A stretch of DNA of 15,673 nt from Chloroflexota bacterium (lineage in GTDB: Bacteria > Chloroflexota > Dehalococcoidia > UBA2979). The notes under the pieces are model-generated. The model was not told the DNA's origin. It did no database searches and saw only the letters and a program-made list of their open reading frames with translations. The DNA is taken from NCBI GenBank assembly GCA_002701625.1, contig NZWK01000030.1:8508-24180 (forward strand). Direction: 5' to 3'. Position 1 is the first letter of the stretch. The number at the start of each line of letters is the position of its first letter. The position numbers were made by a program, and so were the translations under genes. Below, piece after piece: positions 1-7,813 of this stretch.

Positions 1-351
1 CCCATCTTATTTGCAGCGTTCAGGAAAAGATCTGTTTCTGATTGGTTAGATGAATTGCGAGATCATTTTTTGATAGGACCTGTAAATTCAATTGCGGATG
101 TAGCAATTGATCCTCAGGTCAATTCCAGAGATATGCTTGTCAGCTTACCCACGTGGACTGGCGGTGAGATTGTCGTATCGAATACTCCGGTGAAACTGTC
201 ACGTACACCAGGCGGTGCAGTGCGTGGTGCATCTAAGCCAGGTGAACACACGAGGGTTCTATTGTCGGATGCAGGATTTTCAGAAGATGCGATCGATGCA
301 CTGATTGACGCCGGTGTAATCGGAATTGAGCCAGTATCTGCTGACGAATAG
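1..351 (+). CDS. Class III CoA-transferase (CaiB/BaiF family), C-terminal fragment
   Basis: The reading frame is open from the first base of the window and stops at TAG 349-351, so only about the last 116 residues of a protein that is usually near 400 residues are present. The fragment carries the typical end of a CaiB/BaiF (family III) CoA-transferase: a WLDEL helix, a stretch about the upstream region matching 'GPVNSIADVAIDPQV', then a beta-rich part with 'NTPVKLSRTPGG' and the terminal 'GEHTRVLL' motif followed by a helix ending 'DAGVIG'. Family members move CoA between carboxylic acids in the cytoplasm during catabolism of carnitine, oxalate, aromatic or bile acids; the substrate cannot be told from this part, and the catalytic aspartate lies outside the window. 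The TTG at 55 is internal and not a real start. Family assignment is strong; specificity is unknown. Confidence 0.85.
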   Translation, partial: PILFAAFRKRSVSDWLDELRDHFLIGPVNSIADVAIDPQVNSRDMLVSLPTWTGGEIVVSNTPVKLSRTPGGAVRGASKPGEHTRVLLSDAGFSEDAIDALIDAGVIGIEPVSADE

Positions 352-530
352 TCGCTGCTAATAGTCTTATAAAATGGGAAGTGATACTCCTCAGGAATTT
401 TGGAGGGAGTGAAGGGGCGTATCGATAGAATTTAGCTGGTAGATTTTATCCAGAGAATTCTTCAAAAATGCGCTACACTCCGCTCAGGAATTACAGGCGT
501 GGTAATTCCATCATCCGCACTGAGGTGCAT

Positions 531-537
531 GAGGGAG
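531..537 (+). promoter_or_regulatory. Ribosome binding site deciding the start at 544
   Basis: GAGGGAG lies six bases before ATG 544. It overlaps the alternative ATG at 529, which therefore cannot use it, and it places the Tat signal at a normal distance from the N-terminus. Confidence 0.7.
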
Positions 538-543
538 TATGTA

Positions 544-2451
544 ATGAGCGAACGAAACTACTGGTCGAGGAATAGAGTTTCTCGGAGGACGGCCTTGAGG
601 TCGGGAGGTCTGCTGGGTGCTGGATTGGCAGGTGCAGCCCTGATAGGGTGTGGCGGCAGTGATGAGGCAGAAGATGCTTCGGCTGCAACAAGTTCAAGTG
701 CAAGTTCAAGTTCAAGTTCAAGTTCAAGTTCGGCCGCGACACAGGCGGCAACTCAGGCGGCAACTCAAGCCGCGACTCAAGCCGCGCAGACAGGACCAAA
801 GCGAGGCGGGATTGGTATCGGTCAGTCTGCGACAGTCTACGAGTCGTTTGATTCGCATCGCACGGCTGCGAGCCCAGTTCTTCAAATCACATCTCACTTT
901 CAGAATAAACTTCTTCGCTTCTCTCACCCCGATAAAGGTGAAGTAGTGGGGGACTTGGTTGAGACTTGGGAACAGGCAGATCCGACTACGCTCGTTTTGC
1001 ACCTTAGGAAAGGTGTGAAGTGGCATGATGAAGGGCCGGGTGCTAAGAATCCTGCGGCTGCGCCTGGACGTGAATTTGTGTCATCGGACGTGGTTTGGAA
1101 TTTAGATCGTCAGATGCGAGGAACGCTGGAAGATGGCACAGAAGCATCATTCCCTCGTAACGGTTACTGGAATCAAATTGGCTCGATCGAGACTCCAGAT
1201 GATTACACTGTCCGATTAAACCTTAAAGCGGTCGACGTTACTTTTATTCAGGGTTTAGCAAACGAGTTCAACTATATGAACCAACCAGAGCTTATGACTG
1301 CTGTAGAGGGAAAGCATTCAGAGATTGACGCAGGTAACGTGATCGGAACGGGTCCGTTCGTGTTAACTGAGTGGATCCCAGGCGAGCGCGTCTCAGCCGT
1401 ACGGAATCCTTCCTACTATGACAAGACAAAGCCATATCTTGATGGTCAAGTATGGATTCAGAACTTTACGGATCCAGTTGCTTATCGAGTAGCGTTTGAG
1501 CAAAAGCAAGTTATGGGATTTACGGATCCTGATCCGACCGTCACGCTAGCTATGAATGCCGACAAGCCGGACGAAACTGAAGTTCGGTATAATGGAGTGG
1601 CTAATACAGTTGCCGCGTACACGAATACGAACCTTCCTTTTTGGAATGACAATCGTATAACTCGCGCGATTGACATGGCTATCGATCGACGGCTGATTAT
1701 TCAGCAGTTGCATGGTGGACTTGCAAAAGTGTCAGGTCCGGTTACTTGGATTCAGGGTGCATGGGCAATTCCTCAGGAGGATCTAGCGACCACACCTGGA
1801 TATCAGTCCGGTGCTGAGCGTGAAAAAGATCTTATTGAGGCAAATAAGTATTGGCAGGCCGCCGGTGGACCGGGCCACGGAGAGATTGAATGGACGATTG
1901 CAAAACTGTGGTCTGATAGAGCCTCTTGGGCAATCACACCGGATCTTATATCTCAGATGTTCAATGATGCTTTTGCGACAAGCCAATTCAAGGGTGTTTC
2001 AAAAACTTATGGTGAGATTATTCCTTCTTGGTTTGCTAAGACATTTGATCCGTTCTTCGCATGGATTCCAAACATTGAGATTCCGGATGCAAGAGCTGAT
2101 ATGAAGTCGGCATTTCACTCGACCTCAGCAGCTAATATTTGGAGCGTGAATGAGCCAGATAAGATTGATGCGCCTCTGGATGCAGCCTTATCCGAGTTCG
2201 ACTACGAAACGGCTTACGATTTAGTTCGAGGTGTTCAGGACTTTGTGGTAGAAAATGGTCAATTTGGACGTCATATCGCGTACAACTATGTAGTACCTGC
2301 ATTGAGTTGGAACTATAGGAAGATGACTTACCCTGGTGATGGAGAGGGATGGAGCTTCTTGTCTGGTAGCCTCTGGGCACACGATGCGTGGATCGACACC
2401 GATGACCCGACGTGGGAAGGTGCATCACAGCCTGCGCCCACTCCTCTCTAG
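544..2451 (+). CDS. ABC transporter solute-binding lipoprotein, family 5 (peptide/nickel type)
   Basis: This 635-residue protein is the extracytoplasmic binding component of a peptide/nickel-type (SBP_bac_5, DppA/OppA-like) ABC importer. The start at ATG 544 is chosen because GAGGGAG (531-537) sits six bases upstream; the in-frame GTG 499 and ATG 529 lack such a site. The N-terminus has a twin-arginine motif (SRRTALR, R14-R15), a hydrophobic segment and a lipobox LIGC with Cys36, so it is probably exported folded by Tat and lipid-anchored. Residues 46-83 form a low-complexity linker: a run of serines, then four AATQ repeats and AAQT. The mature domain follows, with the family pattern 'LHLRKGVKWHD' and 'SSDVVWNLDRQM'. 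The protein ends in a short proline-rich tail. It heads an operon with the two permeases downstream. The ligand cannot be predicted; family-5 proteins bind peptides, sugars, metal chelates or other organics. Confidence 0.92.
   Translation: MSERNYWSRNRVSRRTALRSGGLLGAGLAGAALIGCGGSDEAEDASAATSSSASSSSSSSSSSAATQAATQAATQAATQAAQTGPKRGGIGIGQSATVYESFDSHRTAASPVLQITSHFQNKLLRFSHPDKGEVVGDLVETWEQADPTTLVLHLRKGVKWHDEGPGAKNPAAAPGREFVSSDVVWNLDRQMRGTLEDGTEASFPRNGYWNQIGSIETPDDYTVRLNLKAVDVTFIQGLANEFNYMNQPELMTAVEGKHSEIDAGNVIGTGPFVLTEWIPGERVSAVRNPSYYDKTKPYLDGQVWIQNFTDPVAYRVAFEQKQVMGFTDPDPTVTLAMNADKPDETEVRYNGVANTVAAYTNTNLPFWNDNRITRAIDMAIDRRLIIQQLHGGLAKVSGPVTWIQGAWAIPQEDLATTPGYQSGAEREKDLIEANKYWQAAGGPGHGEIEWTIAKLWSDRASWAITPDLISQMFNDAFATSQFKGVSKTYGEIIPSWFAKTFDPFFAWIPNIEIPDARADMKSAFHSTSAANIWSVNEPDKIDAPLDAALSEFDYETAYDLVRGVQDFVVENGQFGRHIAYNYVVPALSWNYRKMTYPGDGEGWSFLSGSLWAHDAWIDTDDPTWEGASQPAPTPL
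691..792 (+). repeat. In-frame tandem repeats encoding a Ser-rich and AATQ-repeat linker
   Basis: Bases 691-732 are seven copies of a hexamer AGTTCA, with variants in the second (AGTGCA) and last (AGTTCG) units. They encode alternating AGT and TCA/TCG serine codons. Bases 733-792 are five 12-base units of the type GCGGCAACTCAG, encoding AATQ four times and then AAQT. Both units are multiples of three, so slippage would change linker length without breaking the frame. The linker joins the lipidated cysteine to the ligand-binding domain. Confidence 0.9.
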
Positions 2452-2471
2452 TATCTAGCGAGAATGAATGC

Positions 2472-2503
2472 TCCCCAGCCACCATGACCATGGTGGCTGG
2501 GGA
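2472..2503 (+). terminator. Intercistronic hairpin after the binding-protein gene (no T-tract)
   Basis: A perfect 14-base-pair stem (TCCCCAGCCACCAT, 2472-2485, with its reverse complement at 2490-2503) closes a four-base loop 20 bases after the stop codon. No run of T follows on either strand, so it is not a standard intrinsic terminator. In ABC operons such structures after the binding-protein gene often protect the upstream mRNA or cause partial termination, giving more binding protein than permease. That role is inferred from position; the stem itself is seen directly. Confidence 0.75.
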
Positions 2504-2580
2504 AACACTTCTATAGGTATGATGTTCTAATTTGTGCTGTGTGTTAACAATGGTTGAAGTTGGGGTCAAGTTAATTCGAT

Positions 2581-3540
2581 ATGCTTAACTATATTATTCG
2601 GCGCTGTACGCTAAATATCGGCGTAATTTATCTAGTCGGCAGTCTGATATTCGTGTTAGTTCGATTGCTTCCTGGTTCGTTTGTGATCCAACGGGGCGGT
2701 TTAGACATTGGAGGCCTTACTCCAGAGCGACTGGAACTTGCCAAGGCTGAGTTAGGTTTAGATAAGCCGGTTTTAGAGCAGTACCTGACCTATTGGGCAG
2801 ATTTGCTGAGGTTAGACTTTGGATTTTCTTTTGAAACTCGAAACTCAGTAGCCAGTGAGTTGCTAGCGGCCTTCCCTTATAGCATGGAGCTCGGGGTCGG
2901 AATTCTAGTAATTGGGCTATCTATTTCTCTCCCTGTTGGAGTTATATCAGCAGTGAAACAAGATAAGTGGCAGGATTATCTTTTACGAGGATTTGCTATA
3001 GTCGCGCTGTCATTCCCTGTATTTTGGACGGCGGCTTTGGTGACTATTGCGAATCTTAATTTTGGGAGCCCATTGCGACTTGAGGTCATAGCACAGCCAC
3101 ATATATGGCAGGATCCGTGGGCAGCATTACAGTGGTACATCATTCCTGCGACTTGTGGAGGAGTAGCAGGGACGGCTTCAATTATGCGAGTTTTGCGGTC
3201 TGAGTTATTAGAGGTTCTTCGACAGGACTATATCCGTACTGCGCGTTCAAAGGGCTTACAAGAACGTGGAGTTATTTTGCGTCACGCCTTGCAGAATGCT
3301 TTTTTGCCGGTATTAACGTTGATTGGAATTACCATCGCGGGATTAATTACAGGCCAGATAGTGCTCGAGAGTATGTTCAATATTCCAGGAGTAGGGCGTG
3401 AACTTGTAGAGGCCGTCTCACTTCGTGATTACAGCATGGTACAGGGCATCACCTTGGTGGTTGCGTCAGTCATCGTGTTTACGAATTTGTTGGTTGATAT
3501 CTCGTATGGTTATCTTGACCCGAGAGTGAGGTTCGCATGA
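2581..3540 (+). CDS. ABC transporter permease, DppB/OppB type
   Basis: This 319-residue inner-membrane protein is the first of two permease subunits that form the translocation channel of the importer. It has about six hydrophobic segments (near 12-32, 103-124, 135-157, 186-204, 240-262 and 289-308). A cytoplasmic EAA-type coupling loop lies near 217-243, with 'ARSKGLQERGVILRHAL' and 'NAFLPVL' following. The C-terminus 'YGYLDPRVRFA' is the usual end of DppB-like subunits, and the N-terminal 'RRCTLNIGVIYLVGSLIFVL...LLPG' pattern also fits. The ATG at 2581 follows the binding-protein gene by 129 bases; no strong ribosome binding site is seen. The stop overlaps the start of the next permease. 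The EAA loop should dock an ATPase, but no ATPase gene is present nearby. Confidence 0.93.
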   Translation: MLNYIIRRCTLNIGVIYLVGSLIFVLVRLLPGSFVIQRGGLDIGGLTPERLELAKAELGLDKPVLEQYLTYWADLLRLDFGFSFETRNSVASELLAAFPYSMELGVGILVIGLSISLPVGVISAVKQDKWQDYLLRGFAIVALSFPVFWTAALVTIANLNFGSPLRLEVIAQPHIWQDPWAALQWYIIPATCGGVAGTASIMRVLRSELLEVLRQDYIRTARSKGLQERGVILRHALQNAFLPVLTLIGITIAGLITGQIVLESMFNIPGVGRELVEAVSLRDYSMVQGITLVVASVIVFTNLLVDISYGYLDPRVRFA

Positions 3541-4523
3541 GCCAGTCGGCCGACCCATTGATTGTTGATTCCATTTCTGAGACAAGTGCGATAAGCTCTC
3601 CAATTCGAACTTTTGGTCGAGGCTTGGCGTTTTTCTACAGAAAGAAAACATTGGGTGCTATAGGTCTCACCATAATTCTTACGGTGATGATACTAGCCGT
3701 ATTTGCCCCATTATTTTCTCGATATGATCCAAGTTTTATTTTTCAGTCGGAAAATCCAAATTATAAAACGAACCCAACGATCATGGATTTAGCAAAAGAT
3801 TCCAATGTGGGTTCACCCATTATTGTGACGCAGCTAACTGATCCTGATTCTGAGCATTGGTTCGGTACATCTCGAGCCGGTCATGATATTTATGCGCGAA
3901 TCATATATGGAACACGTACATCTCTGATGGTTGGGCTGATAGCCTCAGTAATTGCCGTTGGGTTGGGGATAATTGTAGGTGGTGCGACAGGGTACTACTT
4001 GGGCTGGCTTGATCTACTGGTTCAAAGGCTTATAGATACTCTGCAAGCACTCCCTTCGCTTGTACTTTTACTTTTAATAGGGCAAACATTTGAACCCTCT
4101 TTGCGAAATGTGATTATGACCATGGGTGTAATTGGATTACCGATTACATCAAGGCTTATTCGTTCAGCAGTGCTTGCCCTGCGGGCGAGTACGTTTGTTG
4201 AAGCTGCGACTGCTTTGGGTGCGAGTGATTCTCGAATAATGTTCAGACATGTTCTGCCAAATATAGGATCTGTAGTAATTATTAGTTTTACTATTGGAAT
4301 AGGTGCCTATATTTTGTTTGAAGCCACCCTTTCGTTCTTAGGTGTAGGGCCATCGGGTGTTATTTCTTGGGGTCGTATGGTAAATGAAGGTAGAGCGTCA
4401 ATTGATATCCATCCATGGCTTACAGTATTTTCTGGTGCAGCACTCTCATTGACTGTCGTGGCATTTAACTTATTTGGCGATGCTATCAGAGATGTACTTG
4501 ATCCTCGACTCAGGGGATCTTGA
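3537..4523 (+). CDS. ABC transporter permease, DppC/OppC type
   Basis: This 328-residue inner-membrane protein is the second permease subunit and pairs with the DppB-like protein. The start ATG 3537 overlaps the previous stop as ATGA, which indicates translational coupling and fixes the start. A cytoplasmic N-terminal tail of about 38 residues leads to the first helix (near 40-60). The family signature 'HWFGTSRAGHDIYARIIYGT' is at 107-126. Further helices lie near 128-152, 166-184, 190-212, 245-268 and 294-314. The EAA coupling loop 'VEAATALGASDSRIMFRHVL' is at 221-240. The protein ends in 'DVLDPRLRGS', the standard DppC C-terminus. It is the last recognisable gene of this operon; the next gene is an MFS exporter after a 200-300 base gap. 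Confidence 0.93.
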   Translation: MSQSADPLIVDSISETSAISSPIRTFGRGLAFFYRKKTLGAIGLTIILTVMILAVFAPLFSRYDPSFIFQSENPNYKTNPTIMDLAKDSNVGSPIIVTQLTDPDSEHWFGTSRAGHDIYARIIYGTRTSLMVGLIASVIAVGLGIIVGGATGYYLGWLDLLVQRLIDTLQALPSLVLLLLIGQTFEPSLRNVIMTMGVIGLPITSRLIRSAVLALRASTFVEAATALGASDSRIMFRHVLPNIGSVVIISFTIGIGAYILFEATLSFLGVGPSGVISWGRMVNEGRASIDIHPWLTVFSGAALSLTVVAFNLFGDAIRDVLDPRLRGS

Positions 4524-4742
4524 TTTTACCAAGGCCAGACTGAAGAAGCGCATGTTACCAGATTGCCTCGATACGATATGAAGATTATCGATCGGATATA
4601 AGTCGAGCTACAGCCTTTTTTAAGGTGATATCAAGTTACCCTAGCTCTAGCCAAATTGCCGTTGTGTGGTCAGAATGATTTCATCAATCTCTTGCCCATT
4701 TATACAAAATCCGGTAGATGTAGGCATTCCGGAAGTTGGTGA
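4524..4742. other. Intergenic stretch, no convincing gene
   Basis: Between the DppC-type permease stop and the open frame leading into the MFS gene I see only very short frames. One runs from ATG 4675 to TAA 4789-4791 (38 codons) without a ribosome binding site; it is relevant only because it shares the frame of ATG 4768, discussed with the next gene. No clear terminator was found: T-rich CCTTTTTT at 4612-4619 is not preceded by a good stem. Confidence 0.4.
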
Positions 4743-4871
4743 TTTATCACGACTCAAGAATCGAGAGATGTTTTCACAGCCGCCGATCTAACGGATGAAG
4801 ATCGTGGAGCAAGATTTCCGTACAAGTGGAGAGTATTTGCGGCGGTAGGATTATCACTTTTTACGTCAGTA
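4743..4871 (+). other. Coding-like 5' extension of the DHA2 exporter without a usable start codon
   Basis: The frame of the exporter stays open upstream of ATG 4872 back to TGA 4740-4742. Its translation here includes 'YKWRVFAAVGLSLFTSV', which matches 'KKWRSFFPVGLSLFTTV' at the N-terminus of the paralogue at 9678-11312 in 12 of the 16 positions from KWR onward. This is clearly the missing first part of the protein. The stretch contains no ATG, GTG or TTG in frame. ATG 4768 lies one frame off, and one extra T in the TTTT run at 4771-4774 would join it to this frame. So either a one-base deletion (real or a sequencing error) or a non-standard start is likely. Confidence 0.75.
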
Positions 4872-6518
4872 ATGAGCTTTTCAATGACGTTTGTAGTACT
4901 CGGTGCAATAGCGGATGATTTCGATATCAGCTTGAGTACGGTGAGTTGGGTAGTAATAGTTCAATCATTAGTGATTAGCGCGTTAATGATGCCGATGGGC
5001 CGTTTTGGCGACATCATTGGTCGCAAGAGAATTCATTTACTTGGGCTGATTTTTTTTGCATCGGGGGCTACGCTTACCGCTTTTGCTCCAACTTTTGGGA
5101 TATTGATCATTTCACGAATCATCACCTCCATTGGTAATGCAATGGGACAGTCGGTTGGGACTGCAATTGTGGTTTCTGCATTTCCCACGACGGAGCGTGG
5201 CAAAGCCATTGGAAGTCAAACGACTGCGGTTGCAATTGGAGGGGCCTCTGGCCCAATTTTTGGCGGCTTTGTTCTGCAATTTCTCCCGTGGGAGGCCTTA
5301 TTCATTATTCTTTTGATTCCAGTTGCTATAGCTTTCTTTGCGGCTTTGTTTTTTTTGAAATCAGATAGCCAGATGCAAACGTTAGACTCAGTTCGAAGCC
5401 CGTTTGATGGTGTTGGCGCCTTTGTTTCAGCTGCAGCAATAATTCTTTTGGTTGTTGCCATTAATAATCCCTTTGGATTCGGATGGATTTCGTCTGAGAT
5501 GATGATCGCATTGGGACTTTTTTTGCTTCTCACGATTATTTTTATTATCTGGGAACTCCGAATTAAAGTACCCATGTTTCAATTGCGAATGTTTAGCAGC
5601 GGTAATTTTAGCTTGGCAGTATTGACGAGACTTCTTGGTTTTGGTGGAGCCACAGCTGTGCGATTTATCGTGCCAGTCTTTTTGATTAGTTTATTACAAC
5701 TGAATGAGGCAGTAGCAGGTGCAATATTGCTTCTCACATCTTTGGGTATGGCTGTAGGAGCTCAAATTTCTGGTCGTATGAGCGATAAATTTGGTCCACG
5801 ACCTTTTGCTATTTTAGGGTTCACGTTGGCTTTCATAACGACGTTTGCGATGGTGTTTGTTGGTCGTGACACGTCGCTTGTCCTGTTAGGTTTCATTTTG
5901 CTATTCAACGGACTTTCAATGGGCCTTTGGAATGTGACAAATAATGCCGTGATTATAGGATCCGTTTCTGATTCCGAATTAGGTGTGATTGGTGCCTTTA
6001 CTAATTTGACTCGGAATTTAGGCAATGTGACTGGACAGGCTCTATCTGCATCGGTTGTAGCAGGAGTTATGCTGAGCAGTGGATTTGATGTCCCACTCAA
6101 TGAGATTGGTGACGATATGGCAGCAGGCGATTCATTTCTTGCTGGCACGCGCGTCGCTTATTTGCTGGTGTCAGGGATCACTTTCGTTAGCTTAGTACTT
6201 GCATTTTTTACAAAATCGAGTACGGAGCCGAAAGATATGGAAATTCCGATGTCACTAATGGATGATAGTTCACTAATATCAGCTGATAACGTTGCCTCCG
6301 TGCCTCCAAGACGCGCCGCACGCATTATGGCGGACGGGCCACCATCTGCTAATTATCGAAAGGATGATAGAGGTAAGTTTGCTGCTGGGAATTTGCCACC
6401 TGAAATAGAGGTGGTATCTCGCCCTGCTATACCGTTATTGGTCATTATCGTCTCGATCGTCGTAGGGGTTTTCGCAGTAATTAAGTTCTTTCAAACTGAT
6501 GAACAACAAGTTGACTAA
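4872..6518 (+). CDS. MFS transporter, DHA2 (14-helix drug:H+ antiporter) type, 5' end uncertain
   Basis: From ATG 4872 this encodes 548 residues of an inner-membrane proton-driven exporter of the EmrB/QacA-like DHA2 group. Seen directly: 'AIADDFDISLSTVSWVV' at 13-29, motif A-like 'GRFGDIIGRKRIH' at 43-55, motif C-like 'IGGASGPIFGG' at 122-132, and many hydrophobic helices up to about residue 450. A polar, proline-containing tail of roughly 70 residues then leads to one more hydrophobic helix (about 521-540) and a short acidic end, an unusual addition. ATG 4872 is the first in-frame standard start but has no ribosome binding site and would cut into the first helix; the true N-terminus probably includes the preceding 100 or so bases. 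It is a paralogue of the minus-strand exporter at 9678-11312. The substrate is unknown. It converges with the next MFS gene, with 11 bases between stops. Confidence 0.85.
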   Translation: MSFSMTFVVLGAIADDFDISLSTVSWVVIVQSLVISALMMPMGRFGDIIGRKRIHLLGLIFFASGATLTAFAPTFGILIISRIITSIGNAMGQSVGTAIVVSAFPTTERGKAIGSQTTAVAIGGASGPIFGGFVLQFLPWEALFIILLIPVAIAFFAALFFLKSDSQMQTLDSVRSPFDGVGAFVSAAAIILLVVAINNPFGFGWISSEMMIALGLFLLLTIIFIIWELRIKVPMFQLRMFSSGNFSLAVLTRLLGFGGATAVRFIVPVFLISLLQLNEAVAGAILLLTSLGMAVGAQISGRMSDKFGPRPFAILGFTLAFITTFAMVFVGRDTSLVLLGFILLFNGLSMGLWNVTNNAVIIGSVSDSELGVIGAFTNLTRNLGNVTGQALSASVVAGVMLSSGFDVPLNEIGDDMAAGDSFLAGTRVAYLLVSGITFVSLVLAFFTKSSTEPKDMEIPMSLMDDSSLISADNVASVPPRRAARIMADGPPSANYRKDDRGKFAAGNLPPEIEVVSRPAIPLLVIIVSIVVGVFAVIKFFQTDEQQVD

Positions 6519-6529
6519 GTACTATTTTC

Positions 6530-7705
6530 TTAATTGAGTTCGACCTGAGATGGTTTGCTCAGAATCCAGCCCAGTCCTCCGAATATCAACATTGTGGCTG
6601 CGATTGCAAGCCATGTCGTAGTGTCATCAGTCGCACCATATAGCCATGTGAAGGCTAGGGTTGCTACTGCCGCTATTGCAACTGAAACAGAGACCACTAA
6701 CCCTTGTGCTGCTGCCTGTCGTTCTTCTGATACGGACTCAGATACCATCATCGGGGTGGCTGTGAAGCCCATGCCTTCAAAGCAGGCATCTACGAAGGTT
6801 ATTGCAATCAGTGGGATGAGCCCAGGGACAAAACCAAATGAGATGGCGATAAGAGAGCATCCAATGATTAGTCCCATAGACCATAATCGTGACCCATATT
6901 TTTGCGCCATTGCGCCACCAATCGGTGCGAGAAACGCTATAGGGAAACAGATGAGGGTCAGTGCCAGGCCGATTTGCCATTGCTCAGCTCCACGGGCATC
7001 GAGTTCCATCACCCATACGGGTTCGAAAGCGCCGATGAACACCCAATAAGCCGCAACCATGCAGAGCGCGCCCAATACCTTTCGTTCCTTGAGTAGCAAT
7101 ATCGGATTTTCATAACGTGCTCCTCGCCTTCCCTGGTCGGCCTGCGCTCTCCAGATTGTTGGCAGTATACAAATCAGAACCACAGCGATGGCAAGGAAGG
7201 GGGTATGAAAGTCGCCAATGAGATTGAATACGATGGCTATTGCTGGTCCTACTACAAAACCAGCTATATCGGCGGTACCAATTCTTCCAAGATTTCGACC
7301 GAAATTGACCGGATCGCTGAGAATAATGGTTCTTCGAACAGCCGGGCCGGCTGCTCCAAGAGCAAATCCGAGTAGAGCTCGCCCGAGGATAAATTGCCAA
7401 AGCTCGGTACCAACGCCGAGAATCAACAGAGCGGCTGCACCTAACAAGACCCCGAATCTAAGTAATAGTGGAGCCTGCCCACGATCGGCAAGGGGTGCCA
7501 GAACTATGCTAGACACGAACGAAGCGGCATAGCCGCAAGAAATAACAATTCCGATATCAAAGCTGGAGAATCCCAATTCATTTTTGAATTCAGCGACAAG
7601 GGCAAAGACACTAGCCAGTGCAGAGGCCATAGCGAATGTTGTTAGATAGTAGGGGATTAAATTTCGTGTTTGGGTGGAAATAACCGATTTTGTCATGGAT
7701 CGCAT
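6530..7705 (-). CDS. MFS transporter, 12-helix type
   Basis: This 391-residue integral membrane protein has the size and pattern of a 12-helix major facilitator. Helices alternate with short loops. A motif-A-like loop 'APLADRGQAPLLLRFG' sits between helices 2 and 3, and 'GRALLGFALGAAGPAVRRTI' covers helix 4 and the following loop. A central polar loop near residues 185-205 (ADQGRRGARYENP) divides the two halves. It resembles sugar- or drug-efflux-like MFS_1 proteins more than the DHA2 exporters nearby. The start at 7705 is the first ATG; a second ATG three codons later is equally possible because neither has a clear ribosome binding site. It is divergent from the 77-residue gene at 7814, with 108 bases between them. 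The substrate is not predictable. Confidence 0.85.
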   Translation of the reverse strand: MRSMTKSVISTQTRNLIPYYLTTFAMASALASVFALVAEFKNELGFSSFDIGIVISCGYAASFVSSIVLAPLADRGQAPLLLRFGVLLGAAALLILGVGTELWQFILGRALLGFALGAAGPAVRRTIILSDPVNFGRNLGRIGTADIAGFVVGPAIAIVFNLIGDFHTPFLAIAVVLICILPTIWRAQADQGRRGARYENPILLLKERKVLGALCMVAAYWVFIGAFEPVWVMELDARGAEQWQIGLALTLICFPIAFLAPIGGAMAQKYGSRLWSMGLIIGCSLIAISFGFVPGLIPLIAITFVDACFEGMGFTATPMMVSESVSEERQAAAQGLVVSVSVAIAAVATLAFTWLYGATDDTTTWLAIAATMLIFGGLGWILSKPSQVELN

Positions 7706-7727
7706 TTCTTGGGATAAATTGTTGTAG

Positions 7728-7747
7728 TTTGAATGCTCTAGTTCAAA
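7728..7747. promoter_or_regulatory. Short inverted repeat in a divergent promoter region
   Basis: TTTGAA (7728-7733) and TTCAAA (7742-7747) form a 6+6 inverted repeat with an 8-base spacer, between the divergent MFS gene (7705) and the 77-residue gene (7814). Its place and dyad symmetry would suit a repressor operator, but six-base arms can occur by chance and no regulator gene is nearby. Confidence 0.25.
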
Positions 7748-7813
7748 GCCTATCCTGTCGACCTACTACGGAGTAACTTATTGGAAGGTTGATCTATTAA
7801 GGAGAGTGCCACA

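Noticed and set aside
499..543. Earlier starts (GTG 499, ATG 529) for the binding-protein gene
   Set aside because: They would put 15 or 5 extra residues before the Tat signal and lack a properly spaced ribosome binding site, whereas ATG 544 has GAGGGAG at six bases.
491..799. Minus-strand open frame with an alternating Leu-Asn run
   Set aside because: It is the antisense reading of the serine-codon hexamer repeat in the binding-protein gene, so the low-complexity product is an artefact.
2132..2569. 145-codon minus-strand open frame spanning the hairpin
   Set aside because: It is antisense to the end of the binding-protein gene and runs through the hairpin; no family features and no ribosome binding site.
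6555..7049. 164-codon plus-strand open frame
   Set aside because: It is antisense to the well-supported MFS gene on the minus strand and encodes an unstructured-looking product without a start signal.
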